This document shows, one piece after another, positions 12,201 to 27,200 of a stretch of 64,000 bases of DNA. The position numbers were made by a program, and so were the translations under genes. A model generated the notes under the pieces. It was not told the origin of the DNA. It saw only the letters and a list, made by a program, of their open reading frames with translations, and made no database searches. How positions within the stretch are numbered: the first letter of the stretch is position 1; every line of letters begins with the position of its first letter. This stretch comes from Corbicula japonica. Its lineage: Eukaryota > Mollusca > Bivalvia > Venerida > Cyrenidae. The DNA lies in assembly GCA_038501625.1 (NCBI GenBank), contig JAZAYU010000007.1, positions 3,327,685 to 3,391,684 on the forward strand, read 5' to 3'.

Positions 12201-15200
12201 ATCAAATCTGGATCTATACTGGTCGCAAATGGATATAAGGCATTTTATATTTGCTTGTAAGGTAGAAATAAGAAATATATCTTATATGCAATGTTAACCC
12301 TTTCCACCATTTATAAGGGATTTAGTGCATGTGCATCCAGTTTAGATCCAGGTCAGCTGGTACATTTGTGCAATATGATAGTGATCTTTTCTGGTCTCTT
12401 CTAGGTCAGAAATAGCCTAAAAATACTAAGAGCAAACAGTTTAGATCCTGATGAGCGCAGATGTGGCTTCTGATCTGGATCAACATTTTTCGCACATGCG
12501 ATAAAACCATTATATATTGAGTAAAGTGTTAAACTCTTGGTTGTTGGTACATTTGCCCTTTTGGCATATTTTTTGCTCATGATAATCATGTTTTATATTG
12601 TAGCGGAGTACATATCCTCTCTGGGCATGCTCAAGTGGGAGACGTTTAAGAGTGCCATCAGTGAAAAGTACAGCGACCTCTACTGGCACGATGAGCTGTT
12701 GAAGAATCTCTACGCTGCTGTTAACAGCAACCGGCCTCCTTCTGGAACTCCAGGAACCAGGTACTTTATATGTGATTCAGTAAAACCCTGTATTAAGAGC
12801 ACATTGATAAAAAGACTATAATCGGCACATACGTTTGATCTGGATCTAAACTGTTCACTTTTAGATTCATTAGGTTATTTCTGACCAGAAAGGGAACAGT
12901 GTAGATCAAGATCAGAAAGTGCAAATGTGCCGGCTGGTCTGGATCTACACTATTCGCACATACTATAAAACTTAATATGAAGTAAAGGTTTAACTGCATT
13001 TAGTTTAAGAAATTGACCAACCAAAACTATTTATAATGTGTCTGGCGACAACAACTTTTAAATTGTTTTTTTCTGAAAGTGTGATAGCATACGGAAATCT
13101 GAAGAACTACCTTTAAAACTAGTTGCTTTACCATTTACTTCCACCTCTAGATGGTAATGAATTAGTTTGCAACCTAATAAGCTTTTGTCTTTGATCTAGG
13201 AACACATCTGGCCAGAGTCGGGTACCAGATCACAGACAGCACAGACCTGCTGGAAACCAGGAGGATGACTCATCAAGTTTATCAGAAACCAATGATGGGT
13301 CAAGGAAGACAACTCGTGATAGACTTCAACCAGCATTATCTCCCTCTCAGGAACACAAAGGTCACCAGAGGTCACTAGCTGGAAGTCAGGAAAATAGACA
13401 TGTAGACACTTCTGACTCCACAGACACTGAAACTTACGGAAAAAGACGGAGAATTAAAACCAAACATGAGTTGGATAAAATGAAAAGTTCATCAAGTAGC
13501 AATTTACTTGGAGAAAATGCTCAGCAGAATTCAGGGATAGTGACAAATAAACCACCTATAGCTAGTTCTGCTAGTAACATTAACCAGGCTTCCAATGATT
13601 TAAGATCTATTAACTTGCCACATACTAGTAAAGAGTCAGGTGATGGGTTGGTAGCCAACCAACAAACCACACACAGTAAACCGTCCATTCCTCTTCTCAG
13701 TGTGTCTAGTGATTCTGAACCAGTGATTTCAATGAAACAGCATTCCAGCGCTATGAACTTGCCGTCCAATGCCAGTCCGATGAATCCAATTATGAACGGC
13801 ATGTCTAGTCCACATCGATCAGCTGACAAGGTCACTGGGTTGCTAAGGTCAAGTGACAAGGTCACTGGGTTGACAAGAGAAATGAGTGTGTCATCCCACA
13901 GCAGTAGTCAGTCTGACCTGATTAAGGAAGGTGAGGGTGTCACTGTGGAGAAGAGAGGTCATGTGGTCTACCACTGGGCCATGATACAGCTGTGTATGTC
14001 ACAGGAGATGGAGAGATTTATGCAAGATATTGTAAGTTTGCACTTGAATGTATTTCAAATAGAATGTAGTATTATCACATGTTTACCCTTATAAGCAATC
14101 TGATTTAAATCATCTCCTGAAAACGTGCTTTTATCAATAACCTTCATAATTAATCAGATTGTCGCCTACAAAATCGCAAAAGTATGTTATGATTGCCGTA
14201 ATTGTCTTAGCATTCTGAACGTAAAATTGTATATTGTTTTTATGTATGCACAGTGTTAAAAACCATGGAAAGTGCTGATACCCTGCATGCAACATATTTT
14301 ACTGAAGATATATGTGTTTAATGTGGTATTTCACTCATTGCCACTGTAATGACATGTTTAAATCATTTTGCTACCCTTACCGATAGTATTGTGAATCATG
14401 CTTCCTGTTTTGACTTAAATAGTTATAGGGGAAAATCACTAAAGCTTATATATAGTGTTTGCGGGCTGTCTTCAAATCTTACATTTTGTTATTAGATCAG
14501 GATGTTCTGGCTGATCTGGATCAACACTGTTCGCCCATTCAATAAAGTTTATCAAATGAAGTAAACGGTTACAATTTATCACTGATTTTTGATTATCTGC
14601 CTGTAAAATTTTTACTATAGAAAGATTCTATGATGAGGTCAGTCACACATATCTCTTCTATGTACAGGATGAGCAGAACACTAAGTTACTGCTGACCAGG
14701 TTGTCGGGTCTCAGTCAGGAGATAAAGATGGAGAAACGATCGCGAAGGAGGACTCAAAAGTTCTACAAGAGTCTCACTGACTCCACCAAAAATATGTCGG
14801 AAGTCTCCAAGAATGATAAAGCTGCTAAAGGTCATTATATACTGTGGAATAATTATACATACACTTTGTGATTGTTTAATTTTCACGTATTTCAGCAAAA
14901 TTAAACATTTGAATATCTATTATTGGACAAAGATAATTTGGCAATGTTTTCATTGGTGTTACATATAAACAATGGATTTATATTTTAATGGTTGTTTAAT
15001 ACAAAGCATAAAACTCCCAACACTTTTCCCATTAGCCAAGTGGTATAAGACACAGTCAATAAAATACTTTTAAATGCAAAGGTAGCAGCCTTGCTAGATG
15101 TTGTAGGTTCGAAACATCTTTATTTTTTACTTTTTACACAATAATTATTTCTGCGATAAAAATATACACAATACTTTGAAATAACAGCAAAAACTTAAAG

Positions 15201-18200
15201 AAACTTAGTTGTGCGTCAGCATGAATCAAACACGTATCGAAAAAAGTTAAGCCAATAAAGCTGTACGTGTTAGCCACTGCACTATCAAGGCGATGTGGTT
15301 TGAGCAGGCACAATAGTACCTTTAACAAACAAATTTGCCTTAGTCAATGTTTACATTCTATTAATAATGTAAACATCACCAATTTAGCTTTGTTCAACAA
15401 TAGTCTTAGGAGAATAATATATGTCGGCCAATTAATGTCTGCACTTAAATGTTATTTTTGTATTGTGCCCGAAATATCATCCTTGCAAAAATAAATGATA
15501 CCACAGTAGTTAAATTTAGGTACACAAGTCATGTATATGTCTTTAAGGCATTCAGGATGTGTTTAAGCCATTGTTTCAACAGTTTAGCCATATTAGGGAT
15601 TTACACCTGAAATTCAACATGTTCAAGGGTCAAACTGATGCAAAAGTGCCATGTTTTGAGGATGAAAACAAATCTACCTTATATATCATAATGAAATTCT
15701 CAAGGTTCAAAATGTGCATAATTTGGAATTTCAAGGGTAAAAACCCTGTTTCTAGGATCAAATGGAATTCCATGCATATATCTATATAGTTTACTGTTAT
15801 CATGATAGAAAAAAAGCTGTTCCATTCCAATATATTGAGCATAACCCATTCCTCCATATATACGCCTTTTTATGTGTGTTTGACCAATGAAGAGCCAGAT
15901 CAGACAGCACATCATGTTGTCTGATCAGGATCTGCACTCTTCACTTTTTGGTCAGAAATGACCCAATAAATAAAAATGCAAACAGTGCAGATCCTACCAG
16001 ACGGCACGGATGCGCATGCTTTTCTGGATCTACACTGTTCCCCCATGCCATAAAGGTGTACATGTACATATGGAGGCAAGATATAATTCTAAAATTCAGG
16101 TTGACATGGTTTTGTGTTTTCAGCAGAGAAGAGTCAGCTGTTACAGGTCGCCAAGGATATCACGGAGATGACACGTAGGATTGTCTTCATTGAGCTCTGT
16201 AAAACTCATCTTCAGGTAGTCATTATTTTGAGTTTATCAGATCTGGATCGAGACTGGTTGCCTCTTGCTAAAAAATCACATAGTGAATTCTAAAGCCATG
16301 TGCAGGCTGGTCTGGATCTAGACTTACTGCTCATGCTCGAGTCTAAAAGCAGTGTAGATCTTGATCAGATGGCATGGATGTGCCGGCAGATCTGGATCTA
16401 CACAGTCTGCCGTGCGATGACAGCCAGATCCCGTGGAGTAAAAGGTTCATTAAATGCTAGAGAACAAGGAATATTCCCGTGATTTATTAATGAAGTGAAA
16501 AATTTGTTGTGATATATCATAGCCCAATTTATAACTCGTTCAACAAAATATGTTTTAGTCTGCTCTACAGTAACATGGGTTTTGTGTGACAATTATTTTT
16601 ATTCAGTGTAATTTGTTTAAATAACAAGAGACTTATATTTTTGTATTACAGATGTTGCTGGCAGAACTTGAGGGTATAGATACGAGTTACCTGTACTCTA
16701 TTGCTGTGTGTGCCGCTGACGAGCCTCTACATCTACAGCCAAGGCCAGACAATCCCCTACTGCAGTTTCAAACATTGAGGGAGCCACAGAGTGGATTAGA
16801 AATCCAGGCACTACATGCAGGAACCCCAGAAGGCCTCATGGCGTACTTGTTTGCATCGTATGTTCAGTTTTGGTTTTATTATATCAAATAATAAACTGAC
16901 TTTTGCTGTAGAAAAAGCTGCTAATTTATTAATATTTGCAGGTCACTGACTTTTGTGGATTTCAATCAACAGAAATGAAAAACTCCTCGATGAGCAAAAT
17001 ATGTGTTAGGAATTTAAAACCGCTAAGAATAAAAAACACACCAAAATGCTGTTGGACGACAAAATGACAATAGGTGAAATTTCATGCCCATAAATGCATT
17101 TATAATACTAAACTTTATTTCTTTGACACATATTCCAAGACAGAACTAAATGCCATTTTACCACAACAACAAAATTTCATGCCTATGAAAAAAGACATTT
17201 TCAGCACTAAATTTTTATTCTTGAACCCTTCACTGCATATATACACATTTTATTGCATTGGCGAACAGTGTATAACCAGATCAGCTGGCCCATCTGTGCC
17301 TTCTGATCAGGATCTACAGTGTTCACTTTTTTGTCAGAAATAACCTTATAAATCTAAACTCAAACAGTGCAGATCCTGATCAGATGACACAGATATGCGT
17401 GCTGATCTGGATCTACACTATTTGCCCATATGACAAACATGAAACAGAAACAAACAGAAATGGTTAACAGATGTATTCCAGGACAGCTCTAAATGCTTTT
17501 TTACCGAAATTCCCTGTGCTTAATTTTTATTTTTTGACAAATTTATTTCAGGACGGCTCTGAGTGATGGTTATATTCATCAGTTTTTGTTTTGTTACCGC
17601 TACTTCGCCACAGCAACAGACGTCATGACGTTCCTCATCAACAAATATGCCTCTGCAGCAAAGTAAGTCATAATGCCATCTTTCATTTACTAATGACCAG
17701 TTCACCTGTTTGTGTTGGAAAAGTTAACTTTTATTTAATTCTGTGTAAATTTCCACTTTTTAATTTAAATTTTAGGACTTGTGTCTTTTTCAGGAATAAA
17801 TACAGAATTAATATGAACTAAGGCACACCCATCTTTATATTCTGAATGTTTCATGTGTCCAGTGAATGTGCCTTAGTTTCTATTAATTCTCTATTTATTC
17901 TTAAAAAATAACACAAGTCCAAAAATTTGAATTAAAGAGTGAAAATTTACAGAGTTATCACTGATGAATTTATGCATTATAGTTAATTTTTAGCTTGAGA
18001 GTTAATTTACCAGCACAGCGCTGAATTTGAGACAGTATTCAACACAAAGTTTGCTTTACCGTTTGATTTATTTTTACTTCATATATAGAAATATATAAAC
18101 AAGAATTTTCTTTGCTTTGCATACATACCCTTTCAAGCTTTTACATAGCTTTCATATAATTTGACTGTTTTTTACTTTCTTTTGAAAACTTAAAATTACA

Positions 18201-21200
18201 AATATTAAGTCAAGTAATAAAACATATAGATCAGTAGCTGACAAACAAGAAATTTAACTCTTAATTCCAAGTGATAATGTTTTTATCCCCTTGTGTGACC
18301 AGTGTTGCCTGATCAGCCTATTCATCCATGCAGTCTGATCCGGATCTACACTGGTTGCTTCTTGGTGAGAAATAACCTAAAGAATCTTATGCCGATGTAC
18401 AGGCTGATCTGGATCTACACTGGTTACCCATGGGATAAAAGCCATATCCCATAGAGAAAAGGGTTATATTATAGTATCATCATTAGTGAATTTTTCATGC
18501 TTCAACATTAAGCTAGGCATTTCACTCTCAGACTTCTAAGGGACTACCTACCAAAACTGATGTTTCTTTAAAAGAATAAATCTATTTCTGATCTAGTTTC
18601 CCCATAAATATAGATGTTTTCATTTCTCTTGTTTTGTTGGTGAAAGGATCATCAAACAATCGTCCTTTCACTTCGTGGGATACAGCTTATATCGCCCATG
18701 GTGTTTGGCTTATACCCAAAGTGCGACAAGTGTAGATCCAGCTCGTCATCATTTGTTCAGTCAGACCAGGATCTACACTGTCTGATTTTTGGTCAGAAAT
18801 GAACAAATAAATTTAAAAGTGAACAGTTCAGATCCAGATCAGCCTCACATTTGTACAGTCAAATGTGGATCTACACTGTTCGACCTTGGCAGAAATAACC
18901 ATATACTACAGATTTCGATTTCAATTTGATTTTGACACAGTGAGGGACCTTCGTAAATATGTGTTGCACTGCAACACTTCAAAAGACGCCAATCAATTTT
19001 TTTGTCATGCGACAACTGTTAGAAGTGCCGCACCAATCAGAAGACGCAGCGTTCCACTTCCAAACAAGGTGTTGCTATCAATCAAATTTTTGCCGAACTG
19101 AAAATGATGCTTTATAAAGATTTGAATGATACATACACCACTGATTAAATAACAAAAGATGTTGCTTTAAGTGAAGCAATCTGACGGTGTGATTAACTAT
19201 GAACAGCGTTCTGTCAGTTAAACTTTCTGGCTACTTCTCAACAAAAATATCAATCACAGCGTCACATGTTTGATGTTTTGGCTGCAAGCCAAAATCTGAC
19301 TAAAATCGAAATCAGTATTAAATCTAAAATCAGACAGTGTAGATCTGGATCAGACTGAAGAGATGTGCAAGCTGACCTGTGCCCAAGGTCATAAAACTGA
19401 GCATGGAAACCAGTCTCAAATCTCAAGGATCTGATTGGCTGAAATGGCGACTGATCGCCATTTCAGCCAATCAGATCCTTGAGATTTGAGACTGGTTTCC
19501 AAACTCAGTTTTATAACCTTCAGCCCATGTTTTCACTGATTACACGGTTCTTATTTTGGTTGTATGCACATTTTGGTAGTGGAAATACATACATGAGAGC
19601 TCTTTAGCTTCTGAACGTTGCAGCCACTTTACCCAAAAAATGAAATGAATTTCTGAATTTTGACAAAATCTTTTTTTATTAGAATTTATTCTTTGCAGCA
19701 GTTAACTGCAATAAATTCACTTCTAATTAAATGCACAATTAGGGCAGTATGTGAAATTTTTTGTGTTTGTTTAATCCTTTCACTAAGCAATTCTGTGGAA
19801 TCAGTTAATTTCGCAGGAGCAAATTTGTGATGTGTCCCAAAATGATTTCTTTCAGTAAGATTTTACTTACATGCTCATGCCCTTGTGAGAAATATGTGAA
19901 CAATAAATCCAAGCGGAACAAAATGATACCACAGTTAATTTCATTTCAATGTAACTACATAAACATTATGAACTTTCCTACTTATGCAAACAGAGTGCTT
20001 ACCATTAAGTTAAAGAAGAGGTAAGGCTTATAGACTAAAAGCTTTGCTTTGTTTTATCTCATTCATCTATTCTATTCTGTTCATTTAGCTTAAACATGGT
20101 AGGCAGATCCAGAAGGGAGATGGGGGAGTGGGGCTGAACCATGTTGAACCCTTTATTCCATATAATATTATATGGGATTTATCTGTGCTGTCTGATCAGG
20201 ATCTGCACTGCTTGCCCATGTGATAAAACCTGTTTAAATGTTTTAAAGGTTTAAAGAGTTAAAGAAAAAACAAACTTTTAGAATGTGGGAACATGGTCCT
20301 TATCTAATTTAGCATTAATGTGAGCATATAAAAACCAAGAAAAGAGAAGAGAATGCTAATTTTAAGTCTCTGTGTCAGAAAGATTCCTCTAAATAAATGC
20401 CTGCATCTCCTGTTTCTGTGGAAAGCACACCTGCCATTACCTCTACCCCCCTTTAAAACAGAATTCTGGATCTGCTCTAGTACATCACAAATATATTGGT
20501 ATATCTGTAGAATTATTAAGAAGAAAACTTTCCTTAGTGTTAAGTCAGCTTCAAGTTATATAATCAGAACGCACATTGATGAGTTTTAGACATGTTCATG
20601 AGAAACAAACAGTACCTGTATTTTCTTGCATGTTTTTGTTCTAGTACTTTCTTATTCGGCATCACAAGATTTCAGTAATAATCAGAATTTAGTTTTAAAT
20701 TGTGTTGGCCTTTTCATTCAAGAAGAATTTACCGTAAATAACTCTGAGTGAATAAAAATATGTAATAGGATAAAATGAGTACAAAACTGTTCTATCCTAT
20801 GAAGACTTTTGAAGCAGGTAGAATAGTTTTGCACTCAGCCCTCAATGTCAACAGATGAGCCACTTTTCTATCAAACAGCTATTCATTCATTGCCTTGATT
20901 TCAAACGCTTTTATCATTTTCTGGTTTTTCCTAAATTATGCATATAATTATAAGGACTGCATTTACATTCATTGGTTAGTTCTTTATTACTGAGACATCT
21001 GAACAATACGATTTTTGCTTACCGTTCCATATCATTGCGCTTTTTGCTGCAGCTGTCTTAAAGTTGAATGAAAAGGCTTCAATTTTGCAACTTTCTTATT
21101 GGTTTATGGTTTTCTTTCAACCTTTTTCTGCTATAATTACTTATAGCGTGTAAAATACACAGGCAGTTTATTTACTTTACCGTTACTTTTTACCAATAAT

Positions 21201-24200
21201 TTTGGGATTCTAGGTACAAATATATGTTATACACTTGAAATAATTTAATTATAATGCGTTGTATTTATGGGAAAGTGTAACAAAGAAACACATTTCTTCA
21301 TCACTCTTATTTAATTTGATGTTTTGGCCCCATGTCTTCTTCAAGAATTAACCATATACAGCATTTCGATTGATTTTAATATGTTTTCAAAGTTGTATTT
21401 TATAAAAGAGAAAAAAAGGCTTGGTACATATTTAGTGAAATTTGGTTTGTTTTCTTGATGGCAAATTCAAAAAAATATAATTATTGTGCAGTAAAAAATG
21501 TAAATTTTTCTTGAAAAAGGCCAATGGCTGAAACGTATGCCTGAGATTAAATACGACTGATAAAGAAATAAGCTAATTTATTTACATTTATAAAATGACT
21601 TGCTTGTGGTGAAAGTTTGCTTTGCCATCTTTACATTGATTTAAATTTTAATTTCTCGAACAACACTCAAATGTTCTGCAAATTACGACTTGTTCTTAAT
21701 GTTTCATAAGCTACCTCCCTTTGAAGTTTAACAAGTTGTTTTTGTTGTTGGTTTTTAAACTAGATCTTTGGAGAGCAGCTTTAGTGATGTTAGTACTTGA
21801 AACATATATAATTCACTTTCCTGAAATTTGGAAAAGTTGCCTTCAGTGATAATTTAGTTGTTGATATTTTAAGAAAAAATGACATATTTACTATTTTTGG
21901 TCACTTTTATGTGATTTATTTCAAGGTTTGACTATATAATGTTAATTTTGCCGGGAAATGCATAAGTAATGGTATCTGCTAAACTTTGTGATGACAACCC
22001 ATCCAAAACACAGCATGGGATTTTCTCATAAATTAGTGCTACACTTGTTTTATTGTTCATAATTGTCTACCAGTGCAATACATTATCGATAACTAGACAG
22101 TCATGTGACAGAAGTCAATTTATAACGTTTATCAACCAGAAAATTTAGAATTTGATATTACCATGTTCTCTTGACTACAGCTGTTAAATCATTTTATTTC
22201 GCGTTGGTTTAATTTTCGCGTATTTCGCGCTATGGCAAGAGCGCGAAATTCAACCCCAGCAAAATAAAACCATTTAATAGTGTTTCTTTATAGGAAAATA
22301 CAGTTGCGTGAAAATTCGTCCCCAGCGAATTTCATATTTACGGGTTTTGCGCGAAAATTCTTCCGCAAAATTAAATGATTCTACAGTAGTTTTGATCATT
22401 GGAAAAACTACTATTCACCCATATTTACCATTAGATCATTCTTGGTTATATGATGTATAAAAAGAGAATCAAATGACTGTTTACTTATCCATACATAGTG
22501 GCCACACTGAACAAAATGTTGAACTTAAATTTTTTTGTTGCTTTAGATCTGGATCTACAGAAACAAATATTTCCCGTCTGCAGCAGCGTACTGTGGATCT
22601 GCTGCACTACTGGCTAGAAGGATACTTCAGTATCGACTTTAAAGGGAAGCCTGCTCTTATCAACATGTTGAGGGCATTTATAAAAGACCATGTAAGATTT
22701 ATAATTCTTCATTCAATATAGATGATTTTTATCATGTGTGTGACTAGTTTAGATCAAGACCAGCCAGCACATCCATGCCATCTTACCAGGATCTACACTG
22801 TTCAGTTCTTTGTCAGAAATAAATGAACAGTGCAGATCATGATAAGACAGCACAGATGTGCTAGCAGATCTATACAGTTTGCCTATGGGCTAAATAACCA
22901 TGTTTTATAAACAAATACACAAAATATTTTCTTGATTGTTATTTGATACATGTAGAAATTCTTTTAAACTTTTAACTAATATAAAAATTTTGCAATGCTT
23001 CCATTTTCAAAATATAGACAGATATACAATTGTGAAAAATTCTACAAAATTTGCTCACCTGCTTTTATTGTGTAGACAATTTTATTGCAGATACAAGATG
23101 ATTCTGAAGGAGGTCAAAGTTTACTGGCATTGCTAAGCAACTGTTGCTCAGGAAACAACCTTGAACTTTCTTCAGCTGACCCGGATGAAGCAGAATTGCA
23201 TTTTTGGCAGACCACTGAACCCAAACTTAGGGTAAGCCTTCAATCTATTTTCAAAAGTCATGTTCCTATGCAAGATGCACATTTCTTTACATACTAAGTG
23301 TTTTGAATTCTTAGTGTTTTGATATGAAATTAAAGAGAACAGCTTAACCCTTTCCTTGATATATACACATTTTTACGCATTTGTGACCAGTGTAGATCCA
23401 TATCAGCCGGCACATCCATTTTGGTCAGAAATAACCTAATGAATCAAAAAGCGAACAGTTTAAATCCTGATCAGATGACATGGATTTGCCGGCTGATCTG
23501 GATCTAGACTGTTCGCCCTAGCAATAAAGGTGTATCTATACAGGAAACGGTTAATGAATCAAAGTAAATAATTTTTGGTTGCCTTTAGTAAAAGAGTAAA
23601 ACCTCTCATAAAAACCACCCTAAATATTAAGACCACCCTGATAATAATACCACTATTTTAATGTCCCTTTTAAAGTTTTTCACTAATTTCATTTTCTACC
23701 ACTGAATGAAGACCACCCACTATTGAGACCAACCCACTCTTAAGACCACTAACTGTTTTCTAGTTTCATAGGGTGGTCTTAACAGAGAAGAATAGAGAAA
23801 GAGACCAGTCTGAGATCTTTGCAATCTGATTGGTTGAAATCGAGCAGTGTCAGAACTGACCAAAGAGACTGGTTTCATTACTCAATTTTATAATCTTGGA
23901 GCCAATGATGATTTTGAATTTTAATAAAAGTATCTCACAAAATAATAAAGCTTGTTTTATTACTATGTTTACCAATGGGCCATTTTGGAAAAGTGTGAAG
24001 TAAATCCTTGTGACTTTCCTACATAAAACAGTGTTATTTTATACCAACAAATTTTATTCGGTACTACTAAATGATCTAACATTAATAAAAGAACTTGTGT
24101 GCCTCTTGCATGGGAACAATGTACCTGGTAATCCAGTTTTGTTTTACTTTCGAGTTATGTCTGACTGTAAACCACCAATCACCTGTTTTACCACCATTTT

Positions 24201-27200
24201 AATGAGTGGTCAGTACAAATAGTTCTTTATATATACTCACCAAAATATGTACTCATAGTACCCTAGGCCTCTTTGCATAACAAGGAATTACCCTGAGTAT
24301 TGGCTATAGTCTGGTTCTGTAATGGCCACAAATCTATATATAGATTATTTTCATACTCCGTTATTGATGAAAGTACAGGGCTGAACATCATCAACCTGAG
24401 ACAAGTCTCCATTTTTAAGCCAGTCAAATGCCTGAGATCTGAGAGAGAGGTCTACAGATGTACCTACAACCCACATTTTGTGTCTCTCTTTCAAAGAAAA
24501 GGCAATACTTGTCTATCTGTCTGTCAATCTTTCACAAAAACTTAATGTTGTTTATAACTTTACCATTTCTTAATAGATCTAATTCTTTATCAAACTTTCA
24601 AACTATATTGGTTATGACAACATCCTCTTGATTATACCGAATTCTTCAGGTCAAGGTCACATTTGATGGGAGTTATGCCCCTTTTGTACTTGGATTTTGC
24701 ATGAAAATTTAATGTTGGCTGTAACTTTGCCATTTCTTAATTTTTCTTAATCAAATTTTCAATGTATATTGCTCATGAAACATGCTTGTGATGATGCCAT
24801 GTTCATTAGGTTAAAATGGAGCTATGCACCTTTTTATGATAGTACAAGAGGGTGACACAAGTGTTTGATCATTTCTTTATCTAAATCATATACATTTAGC
24901 TGAATCTTGTCTGTGTCACTGTATGCATATTAGATAAACTGAGAAAGATTTTTAAAATTCCACTTTAGAAGCTTTTGCCATTAAAAAATATAATGTATGG
25001 TGTAGGAACTTCGACATTGAAAAAGAAAATTGTTGAACAACAGGGTCAGGATGAAACCAAAATTTTTTAAGTCAAGGTCACATTTGACAGAGTTATGACC
25101 CCTTTTTATTTTTATTTTTTATGAAACTTTAACATTGGCTCTAACTTTGCTATTTCTAAATAGTTCTTTATCAGAACTATCAGTTTTTTTTATTCTGACA
25201 AAGTCCCTGAGGGTGACACAACTGTTCAGCTGAACACTTTCTAGTTATATGAGAGAAGTGCTCATTTAACAAAACGCTCCTACACCCTACATTGTTAGTT
25301 TTCCAACAAAGCCAGTAGTTTGTTCAACTGCTTTTGAGTTGCTTTGTTCATTCATCATACATGTTAATAAATGGTAAGTTCCATCAAAAGCAAAAATAGA
25401 TCAGCCCTTTTCTCTATATTATATGGGTGTTATCATGTGTGCAATCATTGTAGATCCAGAGCAGCAGGCACTGTTGTGCCATCTTATGTGCCATCTCCTC
25501 TGGGTCTATACTGGTCAGAAATAACCTAATGAAACATAAGGCGCAGTGTAGATTCAGATTAGATGGCACAGATGTGCTGGCTGCTCTTGATCTACACAGT
25601 TATCACATGGATAACAGCCATATCTCTGTCGAGTAAAGGATTAAACTCACGTCATTTTATACCCATCCTATGAATGGGTATGCACAAATATTGAAAAGAT
25701 AAATGTTCATAGTCATCATTATGTATTTATCATATTTTAGCCGCTTCCAAATGAGAAAAAGAAAGAGGTAATAACTCAGCAATGTAGTAATGGCATTCAT
25801 ACTGTAGTTACCTCCCTTGTACTGTAGCACTGTAGTAACACCTCAAACTCCAAACACAGTTATCTCCCTTTGACACAATGCTAGAATGACATCACATAAT
25901 GATGGATGTAAAGATTATGTATTCAAACATTTCACATGGTCATTTTAATTAATAAACATTCTTCCATTAGTTCAATTGCTGTTAGATAAAAACAACTGAC
26001 TTAGCTTTGCTTAAGCTGTAATTTAGGTTAAAGGGAAGTAACCACTGTGAGGAGGTTTGGAAGATCATCATATCATAGTTATCTCTCTTATAATGCTTAT
26101 TACTAGTAGAATAGAACATAACATGTGCATTCTGAATTATGCAATGGATGTTAATGGTAATGATTGGTAACTTATAGAATCTGATAGCCTTATGCAGGTA
26201 TGGGCAAACTGACTGAAAAAAGTACCAAATATTTCTGGAAAAAAAACAACCTGAATGTTTCAGGAAAAAAACATGTACATTTTTATGTTGCATATCTATG
26301 CCATCTGCTCTGTATCTGCAATGTTATCTTCATGGTCAGAAATGATCAAATTCATTAAAAGCAAACAAAATGTAGATCCTGATCAGATGGCATGTAGTAA
26401 AAGTCATATCTTTTGAGTAAAGGGTAAACTTTATTCTATTGGACCGATACTGCTTACATGATAATTTGTTATTAAGCTTGTACAACCCAACCTGTGCTAA
26501 AGATCACCTGTACACAAAGACCTGAGGATTAAGACCTCAATTTATTTGTCTCACTGACTGATTTAAATCACATTCACATGTGAAAAAAGACCACCTACCT
26601 TCAAAGATGACTTTTTGGTTTCCCAATTAGTGGCTGTGAAGACAGGTCTGACTATGGTGTAGTGAATGTAGCATATATCCACTGGTCTCCGACGAAAAAA
26701 CAGGGTCGGGTTTTGAAAAGCGATTTTTTTTATACGTTTAAATAGGTTAGGGACGTCCTCCAGTAAATCAGGGCCGGGTTTTGAGAAGTCAAAATTTTGT
26801 CACGTTTAAATACGTTATGGTTGTGGAAAGGATATTTTGTCTTGTAATTTGAAATTTAATGATGGGAATTGTGTCTGCCTTACAGAAATCACTGAAATGT
26901 TTTTTGCCTGCCTGATGGAGATTTTTCTGAAACATAACTATATTACTTTTCTCATTTCATGAAAATTTAGAATGAATAACGTCAATCAAAGTTAATTAAT
27001 TTGCTGTAGGGATTTGTGTTCTTGTGAATTTTACAATTTGTTTTCATAATTAGAATAATTATAGTTTGTTTTATGAATTTTGGGTCCTTTCTTGTATTTC
27101 TACTGAATAACAGAATGATTGTTTCATGATTAATTGATTTTGGGCTTTTTTGTAGAACTCTAGCATTACCCTTTCACTCCATTTATTAGCCTTTATTATA

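Noticed and set aside
15033..15116. A functional tRNA gene
   Set aside because: The A and B boxes are good, but the arms do not pair as a cloverleaf and the spacing is too long.
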